Assembly (NCBI GenBank): GCA_003858485.1
Contig: RQYD01000001.1
Location: 124,001-188,000 of the forward strand
Direction: 5' to 3'
From: Clostridiales bacterium COT073_COT-073
Lineage (GTDB): Bacteria > Bacillota > Clostridia > Lachnospirales > Vallitaleaceae
DNA length: 64,000 nucleotides
Part shown: positions 23,844 through 31,025 of the stretch, piece after piece
Layout of the letters: each line of letters starts with the position of its first letter
Numbering within the stretch: position 1 is the stretch's first letter
Position numbers and translations under genes: made by a program
Notes under the pieces: model-generated
What the model was told of the DNA's origin: nothing
Databases searched by the model: none
The model's input: only the letters and a program-made list of their open reading frames with translations

Positions 23844-26312
23844 CTATTGCTCTCCCGGTATCCTGACTTTTACTTTCTTCAGATTCCAGATTTCTTTCGC
23901 ATACTCTTCAATGGTTCTGTCTGACGAAAATTTACCGGCATTAGCTGTATTGATCAAGGTCTTTTTCGCCCACTCAGCCGCATTGCGGAATTCCTTATCA
24001 ACTTTGGCTTGTGCTTCAATATAGCTTGGCAGGTCTTTTAAGATAAAGTATTGGTCAGCCGGTTCACCACCACCATTTAAGAGGGAATCATAAATCTCAC
24101 GGAATAATTCCGGATTATCCGGTGAATAAAAACCATTAATCAGTTGCATAACCACCCGGCGAATTTCCTGATTATTATTATAAATTTCCCAAGGATCATA
24201 GCTGCCTTCATGCTGTAACTTAATAACTTCATCACTGCCCATACCAAAGATAATGGCGTTTTCAGCGCCAGCTTCCTCAACAATTTCAATATTTGCTCCG
24301 TCCATTGTCCCCAAAGTCATGGCACCATTGAGCATAAATTTCATATTGCCGGTACCGGAAGCTTCCTTAGAAGCTGTCGAAATTTGCTCAGACACATCAG
24401 CTGCCGCAAAAATGATCTCGGCATTGGAAACATTATAATTCTCAATGAATACTACTTTTAACTTATTATTAATATTCGGATCATTATTTACCACATCACC
24501 AATGCTGTTGATCAACTTAATGATCTTTTTCGCCCGATGATAACCAGGTGCTGCTTTTGCTCCCAGAATAAAGGTTCTGGGCATAATATCCAAATGCGGA
24601 TTATCACGCAGGCAATTGTATAAATGCATGATATAAAGAGCCAGCATCAATTGACGCTTGTATTCATGCAAGCGCTTGACCTGCACATCAAAAATCGAAC
24701 GCGGATCGACATCAATATTATTATGCTCTTTAATATATTTAGCCAGTCTTTCCTTATTTTGATATTTGATCTGTCTGAAATCTTTGAGGGCTTTTTCATC
24801 ATCAACAAACTGCATTAAATTCTTTAAATGCGGTAAATTGGTAACCCATTCATCGCCAATTTTATTGGTGATCCATTCTGCCAATTTAGGATTGCCATGC
24901 AGCAAAAAGCGTCTTTGGGTAATCCCATTGGTCTTATTGTTAAATTTATTCGGATACATGGCATAAAAGTCTTTTAAGGCTTCATTTTTTAAGATTTCTG
25001 TATGCAGTCTGGCTACTCCGTTAACCGAATAGCTGCCGACAATTGCCAAATGCGCCATCCGCACCTGGCCATCAGCTACAATTGCCATTCTCCGAAGAAG
25101 GTTACTGTCATCACCAAATTTATCAATAATTTGAGCACAGAAACGACGATTGATCTCTTCGACGATTTGATAAATCCGGGGCAACAAACGGCTGAAAATC
25201 TCAATTGGCCATTTTTCCAAGGCCTCACTCATAATCGTATGGTTGGTATAAGCACAGGTTCTGGTGACAATTCCCCAGGCTTCTGCCCATTCCAAACCTT
25301 CTTCATCCACCAGAATTCTCATTAATTCCGGCACCGCTAATGACGGATGAGTATCGTTGATATGGAAGGTCACTTTATTTGGTAACTCCTGAAAATCGGA
25401 GTTGTTTTTCTTAAATTTATTAATGGCAGTCTGTAAGGTCGCCGAGATAAAGAAATATTGTTGTTTTAAGCGCAATTCCTTACCCTGAACATGATTATCA
25501 TTCGGATATAAAACCTCAACAATTGTTCTGGCCAAATTTTGTGCTTCTCTGGCCCGGTTATACTCGCCCCGATCAAACATTTCCAGGTCAAAACTGTGAA
25601 CTGCTTCGGCATCCCATAAGCGCAAAGTGTTGACGGTACTATTATTATAGCCAACAATCGGTACATCATATGGAACCGCCATCACCGATTGGTAGTTCTC
25701 CTGAACAAAACGCTCCCGGCCATTTTCCGTTTTGGCCATCCGGACATTTCCGCCAAATTTAACTTCAACGCTGTATTCCGGGCGGCGAATTTCAAACGGA
25801 TTTCCGTTCTTCAGCCATTCATCCGGCTTCTCCACTTGATAACCATCAATAATTTTTTGTTCAAAAATACCATAGCGATAGCGAATTCCGCAGCCATATG
25901 CCGGGTATTCCAAACTTGCCAGGGAATCCAGGAAACATGCAGCCAGACGTCCTAAGCCACCATTCCCCAGCCCGGCATCCGGTTCCTGGTCTTCAATCAG
26001 GTTAAGATCAAAGCCCAATTCATCCAAAACTTCACGCACAATTTTATCACAGCATAAGTTAATTATATTATTGCCCATTGCCCGGCCCATTAAAAATTCC
26101 ATCGACATATAGTAGACAACCTTAGCATCTTCTGCTTCATATGTGCGATGAGTGGCGATCCATTCATCGACAATAATATCTCTGACCGAATAGGCAACTG
26201 CCTGAAACAGTTGTTGCTCGGTGACATCATCAATTGTAGTTCTAAAAAGGTTTTTAATATTTTCAAATATTGCCTGCCTAAAACTTTCTTTAGTTACTGT
26301 TAAACGATCCAT
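23844..26312 (-). CDS. glgP: Glycogen/alpha-glucan phosphorylase
   Basis: An 822-residue GT35 phosphorylase. It releases glucose-1-phosphate from alpha-1,4-glucans with inorganic phosphate and a pyridoxal phosphate cofactor. The cofactor lysine motif EASGTGNMKFMLNGA is near residue 650, and DAGLGNGGLGRLAACFLDS near 110 and KVTFHINDTHPSLA near 325 are active-site blocks. Length matches standard bacterial GlgP. It is a single gene here with no other glycogen genes, so it may serve glycogen or imported maltodextrin. Start ATG is preceded by AGGAGGAAAAG. Confidence 0.95.
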   Translation of the reverse strand: MDRLTVTKESFRQAIFENIKNLFRTTIDDVTEQQLFQAVAYSVRDIIVDEWIATHRTYEAEDAKVVYYMSMEFLMGRAMGNNIINLCCDKIVREVLDELGFDLNLIEDQEPDAGLGNGGLGRLAACFLDSLASLEYPAYGCGIRYRYGIFEQKIIDGYQVEKPDEWLKNGNPFEIRRPEYSVEVKFGGNVRMAKTENGRERFVQENYQSVMAVPYDVPIVGYNNSTVNTLRLWDAEAVHSFDLEMFDRGEYNRAREAQNLARTIVEVLYPNDNHVQGKELRLKQQYFFISATLQTAINKFKKNNSDFQELPNKVTFHINDTHPSLAVPELMRILVDEEGLEWAEAWGIVTRTCAYTNHTIMSEALEKWPIEIFSRLLPRIYQIVEEINRRFCAQIIDKFGDDSNLLRRMAIVADGQVRMAHLAIVGSYSVNGVARLHTEILKNEALKDFYAMYPNKFNNKTNGITQRRFLLHGNPKLAEWITNKIGDEWVTNLPHLKNLMQFVDDEKALKDFRQIKYQNKERLAKYIKEHNNIDVDPRSIFDVQVKRLHEYKRQLMLALYIMHLYNCLRDNPHLDIMPRTFILGAKAAPGYHRAKKIIKLINSIGDVVNNDPNINNKLKVVFIENYNVSNAEIIFAAADVSEQISTASKEASGTGNMKFMLNGAMTLGTMDGANIEIVEEAGAENAIIFGMGSDEVIKLQHEGSYDPWEIYNNNQEIRRVVMQLINGFYSPDNPELFREIYDSLLNGGGEPADQYFILKDLPSYIEAQAKVDKEFRNAAEWAKKTLINTANAGKFSSDRTIEEYAKEIWNLKKVKVRIPGEQ

Positions 26313-26504
26313 CTTTTCCTCCTAATATTCTCATTTTCAACTGCAAACCGCCTGCCTGATCAAAGCATCTCTCAGGTTTATCTGCAAACACCTGATAAGA
26401 AAAGCGAAGGGCTGAAAATCGAGTTGTTACCGCACCGGAAATGAATATGTTCACCTCATGTCTGTATTCCTTTTCCTTGTGTGCATCAAATAATTTCTAG
26501 GCAC

Positions 26505-26534
26505 AGTATATCATAACTCATCAAAACTCTGCAA
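26505..26534 (-). promoter_or_regulatory. Likely glgP promoter
   Basis: TATACT (26505-26510) and TTGCAG (26529-26534) with an 18-base spacer on the minus strand, about 195 bases before the glgP start. The -10 is good, the -35 weak. Confidence 0.45.
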
Positions 26535-26542
26535 GCATAATT

Positions 26543-26604
26543 TGACATGCGCAAGCAAAATGAATGCGGACGCGTAGCGGACATATTCATTTTGCGGCAT
26601 GTCA
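26543..26604. repeat. 62-base imperfect palindrome after the HAD phosphatase gene
   Basis: Ends TGACATGC and GCATGTCA are inverted; inside are AGCAAAATGAAT and ATTCATTTTGCGG around a core GCGGACGCGTAGCGGACAT. The inner half matches 20575-20622. It starts 14 bases beyond the stop of the gene at 26618-27685. It could act as a transcript-end hairpin, but it has no T run. Confidence 0.75.
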
Positions 26605-26617
26605 CCCCGTCTTTTTC

Positions 26618-27685
26618 TTAAGAAAAACTATCCCACTGCTCATTGGCCTGAAATTCTCCCAGTTGATCATTCCTTCCCTGAATCAAAATACTGTTCTGAT
26701 CAATTCCAATTTCCTTCATTGCTTGTAGCACCCGGTTCAAATTCTTCGTGTGTACCAACATCCTCAAGCACTGAAAATCCGTCAGCATGGCAAAATCACC
26801 CATACTGTCACCCATCACCAGCAGCGGCTCCCGGCCATGTTTGGGCAGCAGGCTATGACGAATGGCCTGAGCCTTGCCTTCCAAAATAGTAAATGGACGC
26901 CCGGCTTTCATTTCTGCTTTTATTCGCCGATTTTCATCGGTTTGTACTTCTACGGCCAGCACATTTTCCGCCGGGATCCCATATCGGGCTGCATGGACCT
27001 CAACCACTGTCTGATGTGAAGCACTGCAAACATAAACTGCGATCCCACTTTCCATACATTTTTGATAAAATTCTCTTTGCTCCGGTACCGGACGCATTCC
27101 TAAATAAAAAACTGCCCGCCAACTTTTCCCATTTCTGTCATATTCAAAAACTTTTTTCTGTGGCGGCATCATTTCCGACCAGATAATACTGGCTTCGGTC
27201 ATCTGTGCTACCTCTTCCAGGCTGTAATTTTCAAATAAGTATAAAATACGGCAGCATTCTGTAAAATGTCCAAACGGATATTTGTAAAGACAAGCCATAG
27301 CCAAATAAAAAATCTCATATTCTGCGGTCTGCTTGATCTCATTTAGTTGATAATCTCCGCCCATGGCTTGATAATCGGTATAAATCTGATGATAGCATTT
27401 ATTAATGTCATATAGCAGTTCTTTAACCTCTGCTTTTTGGTCAGCCGTCAAATCCATTTCGATTATTTGCGCAAATCGCTCCGGAGTCAAGCGATAATGC
27501 AAGTTTTCTATTTGATAAATAAACAAACTTTGTTGGGAATCAAAAATAATGGCGGTATTATCCCAATCAGTTACAATATAAGGCTTTCCTTTTGCTTCTA
27601 TCTGATTATTTTGGTTTTTTTCAATTAACTCGGTTAATGCTTGCCGCACCTTTGAAGTATAATTGGGGGTTAGTAAAAGTGCCAT
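26618..27685 (-). CDS. HAD-superfamily phosphatase, possible phosphoserine phosphatase
   Basis: A 355-residue HAD hydrolase. Motif I is DWDNT (Asp40 nucleophile, Asp42 acid/base). Motif II is the Ser in VYVCSASHQT near residue 211, and the metal-binding motif IV is VMGDSMGDFAML near 293. The large helical cap between residues 60 and 190 is the type seen in SerB-like and phosphorylcholine-phosphatase-like HAD proteins. It lies 93 bases after serA on the same strand, and no other serB is present nearby, so it may supply the last step of serine synthesis. That assignment is contextual; many small phosphomonoesters are possible. Confidence 0.78.
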   Translation of the reverse strand: MALLLTPNYTSKVRQALTELIEKNQNNQIEAKGKPYIVTDWDNTAIIFDSQQSLFIYQIENLHYRLTPERFAQIIEMDLTADQKAEVKELLYDINKCYHQIYTDYQAMGGDYQLNEIKQTAEYEIFYLAMACLYKYPFGHFTECCRILYLFENYSLEEVAQMTEASIIWSEMMPPQKKVFEYDRNGKSWRAVFYLGMRPVPEQREFYQKCMESGIAVYVCSASHQTVVEVHAARYGIPAENVLAVEVQTDENRRIKAEMKAGRPFTILEGKAQAIRHSLLPKHGREPLLVMGDSMGDFAMLTDFQCLRMLVHTKNLNRVLQAMKEIGIDQNSILIQGRNDQLGEFQANEQWDSFS

Positions 27686-27778
27686 AATCTCCTCATTTCC
27701 ATTCTAATTTGCTTCCATCCGGAATGACCAGCTGACCGGAAATTCCAAATTATCAAAAACCGGCCTCATCCTCCTTTT

Positions 27779-28948
27779 TTAACTGCAGCCCGGACGAATG
27801 ATCCGCACCCGTAAAATACCTTCTACTTTTTTGAGTTCGGCCATTAATTCTTCGGAAATTTCATTATCCATATCAAACATCGAATACGCGTACTCTTTCC
27901 GGCTTTTATTTACCATATTGGCAATGTTGCAACCATGTGCCCCTAAAAAACCGGCCAATTTACCGATCATATTGGGAATGTTTCGGTGTAAAACACAAAT
28001 TCGGATGCAAGAGGCTTTGCCCATATCACAATCCGGAAAATTTACACTATTTTTTATATTTCCGTTTTCAATAAAATCCATTATCTGCTGAACTGCCATC
28101 ACTGCACAGTTTTCTTCAGACTCAGCCGTTGAAGCGCCAATATGCGGCATTAACTGGATCTTTTCCGTATTTGCAATTTGGGCATTTGGAAAATCCGACA
28201 TATACTGCGCTACTTTTCCACTACTTAGTGCCTCTTTTAGCGCCGCTTCATCAACCAGCAAATCTCTGGCATAATTCAGTAAGATCACACCATCTTTCAT
28301 CCTGGCAAAAGCTTCGGCATTAAGCATTTTTTCAGTAGCTGGCAGGAGCGGCAAATGCAGGGTAATAAAATCGGCTTGCTCATACAAATGTTCCAAATCC
28401 GTTTCCGGTGTAACCGAGCGTGATAACTTCCAGGCAGCCTGAACTGAAATATAAGGATCATAGCCTAAAACCCTCATTCCCAGTGAATTAGCAGCATTGG
28501 CCACCAATACTCCAATCGCCCCCAGTCCGATCACACCCAATGTCTTACCGGAAATTTCATGTCCGGCAAAACTGCTCTTGCCTTTTTCTACTTGTTCGGC
28601 AATATTGTCACCGGTCAAGTCTTTGACCCATGCCATTCCTGCACATACATTTCTGGCTGCCATAATCATTGAAGCGATCACCAGCTCTTTAACCGCATTG
28701 GCATTTGCTCCCGGTGTATTAAAGACTACAATCCCCTGCTCTGCACATTTTCCCAAAGGAATGTTATTAACACCCGCACCCGCTCTGGCAATGGCCAATA
28801 AGCTATCCCCAAAGTCAGTTTCTATTAAATTTTTGCTGCGTACCAGTACAACCTCGGCCTTATCCATTTGCTCAACTCTTTGATATTGCGAACAAAATAA
28901 CTGGATCCCTTTATCAGAAATCGGATTCGCATAATATACTCCTGTCAT
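27779..28948 (-). CDS. serA: D-3-phosphoglycerate dehydrogenase, short ACT form
   Basis: A 389-residue NAD-dependent dehydrogenase that oxidises 3-phosphoglycerate, the first committed step of serine synthesis. The NAD-binding loop GVIGLGAIG is near residues 139-147, the catalytic Arg lies in LLNYARDLLVDE, and the catalytic His in LMPHIGAST. A single C-terminal ACT domain (about 318-389) is the likely site of serine or other feedback control. The usual DVFxxEP loop carrying the catalytic Glu is replaced by SDFPNAQ, so the acid partner is missing or displaced. Its ATG overlaps the serC stop by 4 bases (ATGA), showing translational coupling. Confidence 0.9.
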   Translation of the reverse strand: MTGVYYANPISDKGIQLFCSQYQRVEQMDKAEVVLVRSKNLIETDFGDSLLAIARAGAGVNNIPLGKCAEQGIVVFNTPGANANAVKELVIASMIMAARNVCAGMAWVKDLTGDNIAEQVEKGKSSFAGHEISGKTLGVIGLGAIGVLVANAANSLGMRVLGYDPYISVQAAWKLSRSVTPETDLEHLYEQADFITLHLPLLPATEKMLNAEAFARMKDGVILLNYARDLLVDEAALKEALSSGKVAQYMSDFPNAQIANTEKIQLMPHIGASTAESEENCAVMAVQQIMDFIENGNIKNSVNFPDCDMGKASCIRICVLHRNIPNMIGKLAGFLGAHGCNIANMVNKSRKEYAYSMFDMDNEISEELMAELKKVEGILRVRIIRPGCS

Positions 28949-30030
28949 TTAGCATATTTCCTTTCAAAGTCAGTCATAAACCGAACCAGTTCTTCTACAC
29001 CTGCCAGAGGCATAGCATTATAAATACTGGCTCTCATTCCCCCCACACTGCGGTGTCCTTTCAAATTCAAAAGACCAAAAGCTGTTGCTTCCTTAATAAA
29101 CAAGGCATCTAATTCTGGATCACCGGTCACAAAAGGCACATTCATCAAAGAGCGGTCTTCTTTCCGGACAGTGCCATAAAACAATTTGCTTTGATCTAAA
29201 AAATCATAGAGCAGCCGGGCTTTGTCCTGATTGCGGCGCTGCATTTCAGTTAAGCCACCCTGGCGCAAAATCCATTCAAAGACTAAGCCACAGATATAAA
29301 TGCCATAAGCCGGCGGTGTATTATAAAGCGAATTATTCTCCGCATGAATCTTGTATTGAAGCATGGTCGGCACAAAATCTGCCACTTTTTCCGGAATCAA
29401 ATCCTTGCGGATAATTACCAGAGTTACTCCAGCCGGTCCGATATTTTTTTGAACACCTCCATAAATAATGCCATAGCGGGTGACGTCCATCGGCTCAGAT
29501 AAGAAACAAGAAGACACGTCACTGACTAAAATTTTACCTTTCGTATTGGGCAAACTATGAAATTTGGTGCCATAGATCGTATTATTTTCACAAATATACA
29601 CATAATCCGCTCGTTCAGAAATCGGTAAATCCGTACAATCCGGAATATAGGAAAAGGTTTTATCAGAAGAATCCGCTACAATATTGACTTTTCCATATTT
29701 TTTTGCTTCTGCGGCCGCTCTTTTGGCCCACTGGCCGGTCACAATATAATCTGCTTCCTGATTTTTCATCAAATTGAGCGGTATCATGGCAAACTGAGTA
29801 TGAGCACCGCCTTGTAAAAACAAAATCTCATAATCTTCTGGCATATTCAGCAACTTACGCAAATCCGCTTTGGCTTTTTCTAAAATACTTTCATAAACCT
29901 TTGAGCGATGGCTCATTTCCATCACTGACATACCAGAGCCACGGTAATCCAGCATTTCTTCAGCTGCTTGTTTTAGCACTTCTTCCGGCAGCATTGCCGG
30001 TCCGGCGGAAAAATTATAAACTCGTTTCAT
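28945..30030 (-). CDS. serC: Phosphoserine aminotransferase
   Basis: A 361-residue class V aminotransferase that converts 3-phosphohydroxypyruvate and glutamate to phosphoserine, also usable in pyridoxal phosphate synthesis. Diagnostic blocks are VYNFSAGPAMLP at the N-terminus, FLQGGAHTQFAMIP near 71, the cofactor lysine in GVQKNIGPAG near 193, and GHRSVGGMRASIYNAMP near 323. Length is standard. It is the first gene of serC-serA-HAD. A TATAAT at 30165-30170 on the minus strand is a candidate -10, with TTGACA 24 bases further up, too far for a normal spacer. Confidence 0.95.
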   Translation of the reverse strand: MKRVYNFSAGPAMLPEEVLKQAAEEMLDYRGSGMSVMEMSHRSKVYESILEKAKADLRKLLNMPEDYEILFLQGGAHTQFAMIPLNLMKNQEADYIVTGQWAKRAAAEAKKYGKVNIVADSSDKTFSYIPDCTDLPISERADYVYICENNTIYGTKFHSLPNTKGKILVSDVSSCFLSEPMDVTRYGIIYGGVQKNIGPAGVTLVIIRKDLIPEKVADFVPTMLQYKIHAENNSLYNTPPAYGIYICGLVFEWILRQGGLTEMQRRNQDKARLLYDFLDQSKLFYGTVRKEDRSLMNVPFVTGDPELDALFIKEATAFGLLNLKGHRSVGGMRASIYNAMPLAGVEELVRFMTDFERKYAK

Positions 30031-30337
30031 CAGCTACCTCCTTTTCATTTTCCTTTTAAAACAAGCCATTGCCGGTATCCGATCACCTGCAAATGGCTTT
30101 TATTAGTCATCCTAAATCCCGTCTTTTAGTTGATAGTGGAAAGTTTGCATTTATTCCTTCTCTTATTATACTTGATTTTAATGGGAATTACCACTGTCAA
30201 TTCTGTAAAATTTCCAACTGCATAACTTTCTTACCTGACATTGCTAAAATCTTTATTTAGCCCCTCTCAGGCCAATTGGTTTCTGTCTATTTTTTCCTTT
30301 CTGAATATTTGTTTTTCTGTCCGGGTAGACAGCCTGC

Positions 30338-30478
30338 CTTGCGCCACTTACTTCGTAAAATTCGCTTTCGCAACTTGCTTCGCAAGATAGCTTGCGGTTA
30401 CACACCGCTTTCGCACTTTTAAAAGATACTTTCGCAGTACACACTTAAAAAGGTTGGGATGGGAAGCGTGGGAAAGTT
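30338..30478. repeat. Dispersed palindromic repeat element, partial
   Basis: Contains the blocks GCCACTTACTTCGTAA, CTTTCGCAACTTGCTTCGCAAG (palindromic core at 30374-30386), GGTTACACACCGCTTTCGCA, and ends GCGTGGGAAAGTTAA. The same blocks and the same right end occur in the complete element at 48575-48772. Here the expected left terminal repeat is absent, so the copy looks truncated or rearranged. Open frames through it look like by-products of the repeat. Confidence 0.7.
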
Positions 30479-30496
30479 AAACAATTTATTTCCCTC

Positions 30497-30556
30497 TTGA
30501 CAAAAAAAAACTTCTTGTTATAATAAAATCAACATATGAATAATTGTTCATATGTT
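30497..30556 (+). promoter_or_regulatory. Promoter and ArsR-family operator of the metal-export operon
   Basis: TTGACA (30497-30502), a 16-base spacer and TATAAT (30519-30524) form a strong promoter. Directly downstream, 30531-30556 is a near-perfect palindrome (AACATATGAA, six bases, TTCATATGTT). This matches the ATATGAAC-type inverted operators bound by ArsR/SmtB repressors. Placement over the start region fits repression that is relieved by metal. Confidence 0.92.
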
Positions 30557-30641
30557 CAGTTGTGGAAAATATATGCCAAAATTAATTACAGCGTCTGGTA
30601 TTTTCATTACCAGTCAGTACCATTGCAGAAAGGATATTATT

Positions 30642-31025
30642 ATGACCCAAATTCCCAATCACGAAAATACTACCATTCATCCCGAGGTAATTAAGCGGGT
30701 CAGTCAGACTATGCCGGATGAAGAACAAATTTTGGATCTGGCCGATTTATTTAAGCTCTTTGCTGATTCCACCCGGGTTCGCATTTTATTTGCTTTGATG
30801 AAAACAGAAATGTGTGTTTACGACCTGTCAGCATTGCTACAAGTTTCGCAATCAGCTGTTTCCCATCAACTTAGGCTCCTGCGAAATGCCAAATTAGTCA
30901 AAAATCGGCGGGAAGGGAAAATCGTTTACTATTCCTCCGACGATTACCATGTTGATACAGTATTAAATCTTGCACTGGAACATTTAAAAGAAGAGAAAAG
31001 ACCATATACGGAGGATTTAGAATGA
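30642..31025 (+). CDS. ArsR/SmtB-family metal-sensing repressor (CzrA/CadC-like)
   Basis: A 127-residue winged-helix repressor. The recognition helix lies in LLQVSQSAVSHQLRLLR (about 65-81), followed by the wing REGKIVYYS. The C-terminal helix carries D101-x-H103-x10-H114-x2-E117, the alpha-5 zinc/cobalt site of SmtB and CzrA. The alpha-3 site is only partly kept (EMCVYDL with one Cys), so zinc, cobalt or cadmium sensing at alpha-5 is likely. The start at 30642 has AAAGGATATT before it; the frame extends 30 codons upstream over the operator. The stop overlaps the ATPase ATG (ATGA). Confidence 0.92.
   Translation: MTQIPNHENTTIHPEVIKRVSQTMPDEEQILDLADLFKLFADSTRVRILFALMKTEMCVYDLSALLQVSQSAVSHQLRLLRNAKLVKNRREGKIVYYSSDDYHVDTVLNLALEHLKEEKRPYTEDLE

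Noticed and set aside
30253-30444. 63-codon frame containing SCEASCE
   Set aside because: The peptide SCEASCE also appears in a frame through the element at 48575-48772. Both come from the palindromic repeat DNA, so they are by-products of the repeat, not genes.
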